Shown: positions 1 to 5,624 of the stretch, one piece after another | How positions within the stretch are numbered: the stretch's first letter is position 1 | Layout of the letters: each line of letters starts with the position of its first letter | Assembly: GCA_013813215.1 (NCBI GenBank) | Contig: JACCSC010000145.1 | Location: forward strand, 1-6,075 | DNA from: Geodermatophilaceae bacterium | GTDB taxonomy: Bacteria; Actinomycetota; Actinomycetes; Mycobacteriales; Geodermatophilaceae | Direction of reading: 5' to 3' | Length of the DNA: 6,075 bases | Notes under the pieces: generated by a model | What the model was told of the DNA's origin: nothing | The model's input: only the letters and a program-made list of their open reading frames with translations | Databases searched by the model: none | Program-made: the position numbers and the translations under genes

Positions 1-1458
1 GGCGTCGTCCGCCGCGAGCGCCGAAGCGTCCCCTAGCCCGTCCTGGATGGCCCGCCAGGCCCGCTCGACGTGATGCCGCTGCGTGCTCGGGGCGCCGATG
101 GCCAGTCGCAGCGCCATCCGCCCGTCGCCGGCGCAGTGCGTGAGGTACAGCCGGCCGCCGGCGTTGAGCCGATCGAGCAGCGCCGCGGTCTCGGCGTCCG
201 CCTCCGCAGCGGCCAGGCCCGGCCACCGCGGGCGGAAGACCACGAGCGACAGCGGGTGAGGGGTCACCACCTCGAACCGCTCGTCGGCCCGGACCCACCC
301 GGCGAACTCCTGGGCCAGGGCGACGTGCCCGCGGATGTGCGCCCGCAGTCCCACCGCGCCGTACCACCGGATTACCGCCCACAGCTTCAGCGCGCGGAAG
401 CGCCGGCCCAGCGGGACCTGCCAGTCCCGATAGTCCAGGACCGCCCCGGTGTCCGAGGCCTGGTTGCGCAGGTACTCCGGCAGCACCGACAGCGCGCCGG
501 TCAGGGCATCCCGGTCGGCAACCCAGAACGCGGTGCAATCGAAGTTCGTCAGCAGCCACTTGTGCGGGTCGGTGCAGTAGGAGTCGGCATAGTCGCCCAC
601 GCCGTTGTTGATCCAGCGCAGTTCGGGGCAGACCGCGGCCACCCCGGCATACGCCGCGTCCACGTGCAGCCAGACACCGAACTCACGACAGACCGCGCCG
701 ATCGCCGCCACCGGGTCGATCGCAGTGGTCCCCGTCGTACCGACCGTCGCGCAGACCATGGCCGGTACCAGGCCGGCCGCCCGGTCCGCCGCGAGCATCC
801 GGCGCAAGTCCGCCGGATCCATCCCCTGGCTGGCGGGGTCGCTCGCGACCTTCCGTACGCCGGCCGCACCGAGCCCGGCGATCCGGGCCCCCTTCTCCAT
901 CGAGGAGTGGGTCTGGGCAGAGACGTAGACGGTGTAGGGCCGCCGTACGCCGTCGCGGGTCACCTCGCCCCCGCTGCAGCGGTGCAGTGCGGCGAGCAGG
1001 GCGACCAGGTTGGCGCTGGACGCCGAATCCTCGATCACGCCGCCCCCGGCCGAGGCGGAGCGGAAACGCTCCGGCAGGTCCAGTAGCTCGGCCAGCCAGT
1101 CCACGACGACGGTCTCCAGCTCCGTGCAGGCGGGGCTGGTGACCCAGAGCATCCCCTGCACGCCCAGGCCCGCGCTGAGCAGGTCGCCGAGGATCGCCGG
1201 CCCGGAGGCGTTGGCCGGGAAGTAGGCGAAGAAGCTTGGATGCTGCCAGTGCGTGACCCCCGGCAGCACTACCCGGTCCAGATCGGCCAGGACGGCGTCG
1301 AACCCCTCGCCCTGCTCAGGGGGATGGCGAGGCAGCGCCGCGGCCACCGAGCCAGGAGCAACCTGTGAGCGAACCGGCCGGGACTCGATCGTCTCCAAGT
1401 AGTCGGCGATCCAGTCGATGACCGCGCGCCCGTGCGCGCGGAATTCCGCCGGGGTCAT
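1..1458 (-). CDS. Aromatic-L-amino-acid decarboxylase, PLP-dependent group II (3' end beyond window)
   Basis: Decarboxylates an aromatic L-amino acid (tryptophan, DOPA, tyrosine or phenylalanine; the sequence alone does not say which) to the arylamine plus CO2 in the cytoplasm, using pyridoxal phosphate. I translated 486 residues with no stop before the window edge. Visible landmarks: an N-terminal EFRAHGRAVIDWIADYLE helix, THWQHPSFFAYFP (69-81), SPACTELETVVVDWL (108-122), THSS with His184 stacking on PLP, WLHVDAAYAG with Asp267 (PLP ring nitrogen), and DPHKWLLTNFDC with Lys300 as the Schiff-base lysine. Tyr329 of the mobile catalytic loop is retained, which favours decarboxylase over aldehyde-synthase activity. 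Similarity to animal DOPA decarboxylase is nearly gap-free over most of the length and extends almost to its C-terminus, so only a few residues are missing. ATG at 1458 is preferred because it gives the family N-terminus; an in-frame GTG at 1479 would add seven residues. No convincing Shine-Dalgarno is seen. It lies 31 nt after the lipoprotein stop, probably in the same transcript. Confidence 0.95.
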   Translation of the reverse strand, partial: MTPAEFRAHGRAVIDWIADYLETIESRPVRSQVAPGSVAAALPRHPPEQGEGFDAVLADLDRVVLPGVTHWQHPSFFAYFPANASGPAILGDLLSAGLGVQGMLWVTSPACTELETVVVDWLAELLDLPERFRSASAGGGVIEDSASSANLVALLAALHRCSGGEVTRDGVRRPYTVYVSAQTHSSMEKGARIAGLGAAGVRKVASDPASQGMDPADLRRMLAADRAAGLVPAMVCATVGTTGTTAIDPVAAIGAVCREFGVWLHVDAAYAGVAAVCPELRWINNGVGDYADSYCTDPHKWLLTNFDCTAFWVADRDALTGALSVLPEYLRNQASDTGAVLDYRDWQVPLGRRFRALKLWAVIRWYGAVGLRAHIRGHVALAQEFAGWVRADERFEVVTPHPLSLVVFRPRWPGLAAAEADAETAALLDRLNAGGRLYLTHCAGDGRMALRLAIGAPSTQRHHVERAWRAIQDGLGDASALAADDA

Positions 1459-1489
1459 GTGACCGGGCCCGTCGTCCACGGCCGAGACG

Positions 1490-2371
1490 TTAGCCGCAGA
1501 CCTGCCCGAGGTAGCTGCGCAGCAGGGCCTGCGCCGCCGCCGGCACCGGGATCTCGCTGTACTGCTCGTCGCCGCCGTCGAAACGCAGCCACAGCGGGAA
1601 CCTGAACGGTTGGGTGGCGCCGGACAGGTAGTGCGGATCGCACGTCGCCTGCCGGATCTCGATCGGCACCGCGAGCGTGCTGTCCTCGGCCTTCAGCGTG
1701 ACCGGAAGGGAGGTGCCGGCGGCCGGCCTGACCTGCAGGATGACGCTGCCGAGCAGGTCGACGACGGCGATCGACTCCGTACTGTCTGCTCGGTCCAGCG
1801 TGAGCTCGCCCGCGACGACCGGCTGTCCGTCTCTCGGTTCGATGGCCAGGTCGGACAGTGCCACGGTGACGGCGTCCGCGATCTGCCGGGCCGCACAGTC
1901 CTCGGCGTGCATCCGTGACACCGTCTCGCTGTCGGACGGCATCGGAACGCGGACCCGCTCGGGCCCGCGACCGTCGCGCAGCACCTCGAGGATCGCGTAC
2001 GCCGGCTCCGCGGCAACGCCTGGCTCACAGATCACCGGCCCGTACGGCGTACGCAGGTCGAACAACGCGCCGGGCTGGAACACCGACTCCTTCGGTGTCA
2101 CAGGGAGCGGGAGGAAACCGGGCGAGTCCAGGGCCACCCCCACGACGGTGAACGCTGTCGCGCCCGTGTTCCGGACCCGCACCTGGAACTGCTCTGTCGT
2201 CGCCTCGTCGGAGCGGGCGCGATATGCCAGTGCGGTGATGCCGGGGACGTCCGGGCCGTAGCTCAGGGTCGCGGCGGCGGCCGGTGCCGCGGCCGGCTCG
2301 GTCGCAGGGGCCGAACAGCCGAACAGCAGGCTCAGCAGCCCGGCGGTGAGCCACCATCGATGACGCGGCAC
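1490..2371 (-). CDS. Putative secreted lipoprotein of unknown function
   Basis: Not recognised as a named family. The GTG at 2371 gives a 293-residue protein with a classic lipoprotein signal: basic MPRHR, hydrophobic WWLTAGLLSLLFG, then Cys19 in a Leu-Phe-Gly-Cys lipobox, followed by an Ala/Pro-rich linker (about 20-34). It should therefore be exported and lipid-anchored on the outer face of the membrane. The rest is rich in alternating hydrophobic residues typical of beta-sandwich domains, with two likely modules (about 45-145 and 165-275). Four further cysteines (115, 159, 244, 292) could form two disulfides. The reading frame stays open upstream to an ATG at 2461, but that stretch is the tRNA gene, so the longer start is rejected. 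The start codon sits 1 nt past the tRNA 3' end. The only purine-rich segment upstream is the GGGGG of the tRNA acceptor stem. The decarboxylase gene follows after 31 nt on the same strand; no functional link is shown. Confidence 0.75.
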   Translation of the reverse strand: MPRHRWWLTAGLLSLLFGCSAPATEPAAAPAAAATLSYGPDVPGITALAYRARSDEATTEQFQVRVRNTGATAFTVVGVALDSPGFLPLPVTPKESVFQPGALFDLRTPYGPVICEPGVAAEPAYAILEVLRDGRGPERVRVPMPSDSETVSRMHAEDCAARQIADAVTVALSDLAIEPRDGQPVVAGELTLDRADSTESIAVVDLLGSVILQVRPAAGTSLPVTLKAEDSTLAVPIEIRQATCDPHYLSGATQPFRFPLWLRFDGGDEQYSEIPVPAAAQALLRSYLGQVCG

Positions 2372-2372
2372 G

Positions 2373-2446
2373 TGCCCCCGGTGGGACTCGAACCCACACT
2401 GTCGGAGGTTTGAGCTCCGTCTCTCTGCCGGTTGGAGTACAGGGGC
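2373..2446 (-). tRNA. tRNA with anticodon CAA (Leu-type, short variable loop)
   Basis: A 74-nt cloverleaf folds by eye. The acceptor GCCCCTG/CGGGGGC has 7 bp with one U-G pair, followed by discriminator A73. The D-stem is CTC/GAG (3 bp) with an 11-nt loop, CAACCGGCAGA, carrying A14 and G18-G19. The anticodon stem is CGGAG/CTCCG with loop CTCAAAC, so the anticodon is CAA (2412-2410), reading UUG. The T-arm is GTGGG-TTCGAGT-CCCAC. CCA is not encoded. The 3-bp D-stem with the AGA ending of the D-loop, and A73, are leucine-like. However, the variable region is only ACAGT (5 nt), whereas bacterial tRNA-Leu is class II with a long variable stem. It is therefore either a genuine unusual Leu isoacceptor, a tRNA charged with something else, or a degenerate tRNA. 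All stems pair, which argues against decay. Confidence 0.85.
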
Positions 2447-2459
2447 GGACAGCGCGGTC

Positions 2460-2465
2460 ATGGTA
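2460..2465 (-). promoter_or_regulatory. Probable -10 box of the tRNA(CAA) transcript
   Basis: TACCAT on the minus strand matches TANNNT and lies 13 nt before the first base of the tRNA, so transcription would start a few nucleotides upstream of the mature 5' end. At 17-nt spacing the -35 position (2488-2483) reads CCGGTA, a poor match, and overlaps the inverted repeat at 2485-2502. The lipoprotein and decarboxylase genes may be read from this promoter too, because no terminator separates them from the tRNA. Confidence 0.5.
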
Positions 2466-2484
2466 GCCGGGCCGTGCCGACCTA

Positions 2485-2502
2485 CCGGTGAAGCATCACC
2501 GG
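2485..2502. promoter_or_regulatory. Perfect inverted repeat in divergent promoter region (candidate operator)
   Basis: CCGGTGA-AGCA-TCACCGG is a perfect 7-bp inverted repeat with a 4-nt centre. It lies between the two divergent -10 boxes, covering the -35/spacer zone of the rightward promoter and touching the -35 position of the leftward one. A dimeric DNA-binding protein here could control both directions. In RNA it would fall upstream of both predicted starts, so a hairpin role is less likely. The binding protein is not identified. Confidence 0.45.
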
Positions 2503-2504
2503 GC

Positions 2505-2510
2505 TAAGCT
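2505..2510 (+). promoter_or_regulatory. -10 box for leaderless pdtaR-like transcript
   Basis: TAAGCT fits the actinobacterial TANNNT -10 consensus and ends 8 nt before the GTG start at 2519. That spacing puts the transcription start at or within a couple of bases of the start codon, so the mRNA is probably leaderless. This agrees with the absence of any Shine-Dalgarno sequence upstream of the GTG. Confidence 0.6.
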
Positions 2511-2518
2511 CTGCCGCT

Positions 2519-3133
2519 GTGGCAGAGGCCGTCCCCGCACAGCCGCTTCGCGTTCTCATCGCCGAGGACGAAGCCCTGATTCGCCTGGATCTCAAGGAGA
2601 TGCTGGAGGAGGAGGGGTATGCCGTCGTCGGCGAGGCCGCCGACGGCGAGCAGGCGGTGGCCCTGGCCGAGGCGCTGCGACCGGACCTGATCTTCCTCGA
2701 CATCAAGATGCCGCGGCTGGACGGCCTGGCCGCCGCGGAGCAGATCGCGGGCCAGCGGATAGCGCCGGTGATCATCCTGACCGCGTTCAGCCAGCGCGAC
2801 CTCGTCGAGCGGGCGCGCGACATCGGGGCGATGGCGTATCTGGTCAAGCCGTTCCAGAAGCACGATCTCCCGCCGGCCATCGAGATGGCTACCGCGCGCT
2901 TCGCCGAGATCGTGGCGCTCGAGCTCGAAGTGCGGGGGATGTCCGAGCGGCTGGAGGCCCGCAAGCTCATCGACCGGGCGAAGGGCGTCCTGATGACGCA
3001 GCATTCGATGAGCGAGCCGGAGGCATTCCGCTGGATCCAGCGCGATGCGATGGATCGCCGGCTGTCCATGCGCGACGTCGCGACCCGCGTGTTGGGCGAT
3101 GCGGACGAGGTTCCGGCTCCCCGGAGCCGGTGA
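2519..3133 (+). CDS. pdtaR: ANTAR-domain response regulator, PdtaR-like
   Basis: Two-component response regulator that, in characterised relatives, acts on RNA: phosphorylation by a histidine kinase (PdtaS type) lets the ANTAR domain bind paired hexaloop hairpins and prevent premature transcription termination. The protein has 204 residues, the normal size of the PdtaR/Rv1626 group. The receiver domain spans about 10-125, with acidic pair Glu16-Asp17, phospho-acceptor Asp61 in IFLDIKMPRLDG, Thr88 and Lys110 (VKPF). A helical linker (about 125-145) leads to the ANTAR domain (about 143-192), recognisable by RKLIDRAKGVLM, the SEPEAFRWI segment and the final MRDVATRVL helix. No kinase gene is in the window, as expected for an orphan-located pair. 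GTG at 2519 is chosen because the receiver domain begins just after it and a -10 box sits at leaderless distance. It is divergent from the tRNA gene. Confidence 0.93.
   Translation: MAEAVPAQPLRVLIAEDEALIRLDLKEMLEEEGYAVVGEAADGEQAVALAEALRPDLIFLDIKMPRLDGLAAAEQIAGQRIAPVIILTAFSQRDLVERARDIGAMAYLVKPFQKHDLPPAIEMATARFAEIVALELEVRGMSERLEARKLIDRAKGVLMTQHSMSEPEAFRWIQRDAMDRRLSMRDVATRVLGDADEVPAPRSR
3113..3130 (+). terminator. GC hairpin at the end of the pdtaR-like gene
   Basis: CCGGCTC-CCCG-GAGCCGG forms a perfect 7-bp stem with a 4-nt loop made of the last codons, ending directly before the TGA stop. No T-tract follows, so it would be a U-less actinobacterial terminator or an mRNA-stabilising 3' hairpin. 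Confidence 0.4.
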
Positions 3134-3184
3134 CAGCCTGCTCGTAGGACAGGTCACGACACGGTTAAGAGCGCCCGTCAAGAG

Positions 3185-3213
3185 TTACGTCGCCCGTGCC
3201 GAGGGACTACGGT
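3185..3213 (+). promoter_or_regulatory. Candidate promoter of the substrate-binding protein gene
   Basis: In the 141-nt gap 3134-3274, TACGGT (3208-3213) fits TANNNT, with TTACGT (3185-3190) at 17-nt spacing as a weak -35. A start near 3220 would give a leader of roughly 55 nt ending in a strong ribosome binding site. Two direct copies of CGCCCGT (3172-3178 and 3191-3197), 19 nt apart, flank the -35 and could be regulator half-sites. Nothing else was found in this gap. Confidence 0.3.
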
Positions 3214-3262
3214 TTCAGGGTTGATGGGCGCGGTGCCGGTCCGGCCCGTGACAACCGGAGTC

Positions 3263-3268
3263 AAGGAG
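3263..3268 (+). promoter_or_regulatory. Ribosome binding site fixing the start at 3275
   Basis: AAGGAG lies 6 nt before ATG 3275. It decides the start against an in-frame ATG at 3221, which has no such site and would put 18 odd residues before the signal peptide. Confidence 0.85.
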
Positions 3269-3274
3269 ATTTGC

Positions 3275-4612
3275 ATGGTCAGGCGTAAACTGGTGCGCGT
3301 TGTCGCCGCGGTGGGAGCGTTCATGATGGTCGGGGCCGCCTGCGGCGGCGACGACGAGGAGCCAAGCGGTACGGGCGGCGAACCCACGGACGAGGGACCC
3401 AAGCAGGTCCAGGTCTACGGCACCGACGGTAACGTCGGCAATGCCCTGGGCGAGGAGTTCGGTGAGCCGGGTCAACTCGTGAACATGAAGGGCACTACCC
3501 CGCTGACCGAACTCGGGGAGGACTTCACCAGCCGGCTGCTCGAGATCAATCCCGAGCTGACGGACTTCAACTATGCCGGTGAGGGCTACGACGCGGTCAC
3601 TGTCGTCGCGCTGGCTTCGGAGATCGCTCGCACGAACGACGCCAACGTGTTCAAGGACCAGGTCAACGGCGTGACTACCGCCGGCGAGGCCTGCACCGAC
3701 TACGCCACCTGCCTCGCGATCGTGCAGGCCGGTGGGGATGTGGACTACGACGGCATCTCCGGGCCGCTGGAGTTCGTCGATGCCGGTGAACCCAGCGTGG
3801 CCAGTTTCGGCGTGCTGCAGTTCATCGAGGACAACACGACCGAGGTGACCGAGTACGTCGTCATCGGTGACCCGGCGGACGCCACCCAGACCGCACCACC
3901 TGCGGCCGGCGACCCGGCCGCTGCGTTCGCTGGTGGCCCGCTGATCATCGGGACGCTGTTGCCCATCACCGGCGACCTCGCCTTCCTCGGCCCGCCCGAG
4001 GTGGCCGGCGTGCAGCTGGCCATCAATGACGTCAACGCCGCGGGCGGTGTCGGCGGTGTCGATGTGCAGCTCGTCGAGGGTGACTCCGGCGACCAGACCA
4101 CCGACACCGCGACCCAGACCGTGGACCGCGAGATCAACGCCGGTGTGAGCGCGATCATCGGTGCGGCGGCATCGGGCGTCAGCCTGAGCGTCATCGACCG
4201 GATCACCGCCGCCGGTGTCCTGATGTTCTCGCCGGCGAACACGTCGGACCAGTTCACGGCGTACGACGATGCCGGGCTGTACTTCCGGACGGCACCTCCG
4301 GACCTGATGCAGGGCCAGGCCGTGGCCGACATCGTGCTCGACGAGGGCAACAACAGCATCTTCATCCTCGCCCGGAACGACCCGTACGGCACTGGCATCG
4401 CCGATGTCATCGAGGCCAACCTCCTCGAGTCCGGGATCGCCGAGGACCAGCTGATGAAGGTCATCTACGACCCGAACGCGCAGTCCTTCCGGACCGAGGT
4501 CGACCAGATCGTCGAGTTCAACCCCGATGCGGTGGTCCTGGTCGGGTTCATCGAGTCGGCGACGATCCTGTCGACGATGAACGAGCAGGGCGTCGGACCG
4601 GCGCAGAACTGA
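3275..4612 (+). CDS. Branched-chain amino acid-type ABC transporter substrate-binding lipoprotein, circularly permuted
   Basis: Extracytoplasmic receptor of the Leu/Ile/Val-binding (Peripla_BP_6, type I) family, delivering a solute to a LivHMGF-type importer; the ligand cannot be read from sequence. It has 445 residues. A signal peptide (RRK, hydrophobic core, lipobox Gly-Ala-Ala-Cys23) is followed by a short acidic tether. Residues about 44-198 (YGTDGN..., MKGTTP, NPELTDFNYAGEGYDA, Cys140/Cys146, YDGISGPLEF, FGVLQF, TEYVV) match what is normally the C-terminal third. A Pro/Ala linker (about 199-221) leads to residues 222-445 (IGTLLPITGDLAFLGPPEVAGVQLAI, GDSGDQTTDTA, GAAASGVS, FSPANTS, YFRTAPPD, NDPYGTG, IYDP, VLVGFIESATIL, EQGVGP), which is normally the N-terminal two thirds; the stop follows at once. 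Both halves together account for the whole fold once, so this is a reordering, not a duplication. The livF and livG genes downstream, on the opposite strand, are likely partners. Confidence 0.9.
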   Translation: MVRRKLVRVVAAVGAFMMVGAACGGDDEEPSGTGGEPTDEGPKQVQVYGTDGNVGNALGEEFGEPGQLVNMKGTTPLTELGEDFTSRLLEINPELTDFNYAGEGYDAVTVVALASEIARTNDANVFKDQVNGVTTAGEACTDYATCLAIVQAGGDVDYDGISGPLEFVDAGEPSVASFGVLQFIEDNTTEVTEYVVIGDPADATQTAPPAAGDPAAAFAGGPLIIGTLLPITGDLAFLGPPEVAGVQLAINDVNAAGGVGGVDVQLVEGDSGDQTTDTATQTVDREINAGVSAIIGAAASGVSLSVIDRITAAGVLMFSPANTSDQFTAYDDAGLYFRTAPPDLMQGQAVADIVLDEGNNSIFILARNDPYGTGIADVIEANLLESGIAEDQLMKVIYDPNAQSFRTEVDQIVEFNPDAVVLVGFIESATILSTMNEQGVGPAQN

Positions 4613-4629
4613 TCGCCTAGCAACATTCG

Positions 4630-4660
4630 AAGGGCCCTGGGGAGCTACCCCGGGGCCCTT
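4630..4660 (+). terminator. Strong hairpin terminator after the substrate-binding protein gene
   Basis: AAGGGCCCTGGGG and CCCCGGGGCCCTT pair over 13 bp (one T-G) around an AGCTA loop, starting 17 nt after the stop codon. The 3' side ends in CTT followed by CGTCGTCC, so a poly-U tail is nearly absent, as is common in actinobacteria. Because the stem is AA/TT-flanked on both sides it may also stop leftward transcription from livF. Confidence 0.8.
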
Positions 4661-4670
4661 CGTCGTCCAT

Positions 4671-4747
4671 CCGGGGGCTTGCCCCCGAGGGGGGGTCCGG
4701 GGGGCGGGGCCCTCCGGGGGTGGGGGTCCGGGGGCGGCAGCCCCTGG
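4671..4747. repeat. G-run rich intergenic stretch with short repeats and hairpins
   Basis: The plus strand carries many runs of 4-7 G between the convergent genes. GGGGGTCCGGGGG occurs twice (4691-4703 and 4722-4734), 31 nt apart. CGGGGGC-TT-GCCCCCG (4672-4687) is an inverted repeat. CCGGGGGC-GGCA-GCCCCTGG (4728-4747) forms an 8-bp stem with one G-T pair, 8 nt beyond the livF stop, and may terminate leftward transcription. It resembles the G-rich intergenic repeats common in actinomycete genomes and could form G-quadruplexes on the plus strand. Confidence 0.6.
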
Positions 4748-4755
4748 GGAATGAT

Positions 4756-5619
4756 CTAGCGCGCGGTGGCCAAGGTGCCCAGGTACAGCTCGATCACCTT
4801 GGCGTCGTTCATCAGTGACCGGCCGGTGTCGGTATAGGCGTTGCGCCCCTGGTCCAGCACGTAGCCGCGGTCACAGATCTGCAAGCAACGTCGGGCGTTC
4901 TGCTCGACCATGATGATCGACACCCCAGCGGCGTTGATCCGGCGGCACCGGATGAACACCTCGTCCTGGTAGGCCGGCGACAGCCCGGCCGACGGCTCGT
5001 CCAGCAGGAGCACGGACGGCTCCATCATCAGCGCCCGCCCCATGGCCACCATCTGCCGTTCACCACCGGACAGGGCGTTGGCCTTCTGCTTGCGGCGTTC
5101 GCCGAGCATCGGGAACAACCCGACGACGTACTCGTACCGCGCCCGGAACGTCTTCGAACTGCGATAGGCGCCCATCTGTAGGTTCTCCTCGATCGTGAGC
5201 GAGGGGAACACGTTGTTGTTCTGGGGTACGTAACCGACCCCGGCCGAGACCAGCTCGTGGGCGGCGGCCGACGTGATGTCCTTGTCCCGCAAGGTGACCG
5301 AGCCGCTGCGGACGGGGATCAGACCGAACATGCTCTTGAGCAGCGTGGACTTGCCGGCTCCGTTCGGCCCGATGATGCCGACTAGTTCGCCGTCGTTGAG
5401 ATAGAAGTTGCAGCCCCGCAGGATGTTCACGCCGGGCAGGTAGCCAGCGACGATCTCGTCCGCCCGCAGCAACGCGCCTTCGGACAGCCGGACGTGCTCC
5501 TCGCGCGTGGCCGCCTTCTCCGCCGCGGTCAGCTCCTGGTCGGCTGCGTTCGGCTTGTCCAATCGCGGACCGTCCGGCGTTGCAGCAACTACCTCGGCAT
5601 GATCGCCCCGTTCACTCAC
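4756..5619 (-). CDS. livF: Branched-chain amino acid-type ABC transporter ATP-binding protein LivF
   Basis: One of the two ATPases that power import through a LivH/LivM permease on the cytoplasmic membrane face. It has 287 residues. Walker A is GPNGAGKST (84-92), the Q-loop is VPQNNNVFPS with Gln133, the signature is LSGGERQ (183-189), and Walker B is VLLLDEP with catalytic Glu208. The switch position reads VEQNA (Gln240 where most ABC ATPases have His), which is usual for LivF rather than a defect; RGYVLDQGR and VIELYLGTLA near the C-terminus are also LivF hallmarks. About 50 hydrophilic, charged residues precede the ATPase core, making it longer than the usual roughly 235-residue LivF. The GTG start at 5619 is supported by AAGGAG (5630-5625) 5 nt upstream, and no in-frame start closer to the core was seen. 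It follows livG after 22 nt, so the two are one operon. It converges on the substrate-binding protein gene. Confidence 0.95.
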   Translation of the reverse strand: MSERGDHAEVVAATPDGPRLDKPNAADQELTAAEKAATREEHVRLSEGALLRADEIVAGYLPGVNILRGCNFYLNDGELVGIIGPNGAGKSTLLKSMFGLIPVRSGSVTLRDKDITSAAAHELVSAGVGYVPQNNNVFPSLTIEENLQMGAYRSSKTFRARYEYVVGLFPMLGERRKQKANALSGGERQMVAMGRALMMEPSVLLLDEPSAGLSPAYQDEVFIRCRRINAAGVSIIMVEQNARRCLQICDRGYVLDQGRNAYTDTGRSLMNDAKVIELYLGTLATAR

Positions 5620-5624
5620 AGCGG

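Noticed and set aside
1027..1029. Glu in place of the usual Gln before the PLP-phosphate SAS motif of the decarboxylase (GVIEDSAS instead of GVIQDSAS)
   Set aside because: A conservative change next to, not in, the binding residues; all catalytic residues are intact, so loss of function is not supported.
70..1086. Long plus-strand open frame of 338 codons
   Set aside because: It is the antisense shadow of the decarboxylase gene; Arg/Pro/Gly-rich composition with no recognisable motif.
2372..2461. Extended N-terminus for the lipoprotein from ATG 2461
   Set aside because: The extra 30 residues are a translation of the tRNA gene, and the signal peptide begins only at GTG 2371.
2482..3181. Minus-strand open frames opposite the pdtaR-like gene
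   Set aside because: High-GC antisense shadows; the plus strand carries a clear receiver-ANTAR protein.
3221..3274. Upstream in-frame ATG for the substrate-binding protein
   Set aside because: No ribosome binding site; AAGGAG and a proper signal peptide point to ATG 3275.
3134..3274. ANTAR target RNA (paired hexaloop hairpins) in the receptor leader
   Set aside because: I looked for two hairpins with 6-nt loops of the AxxGxx type and did not find them.
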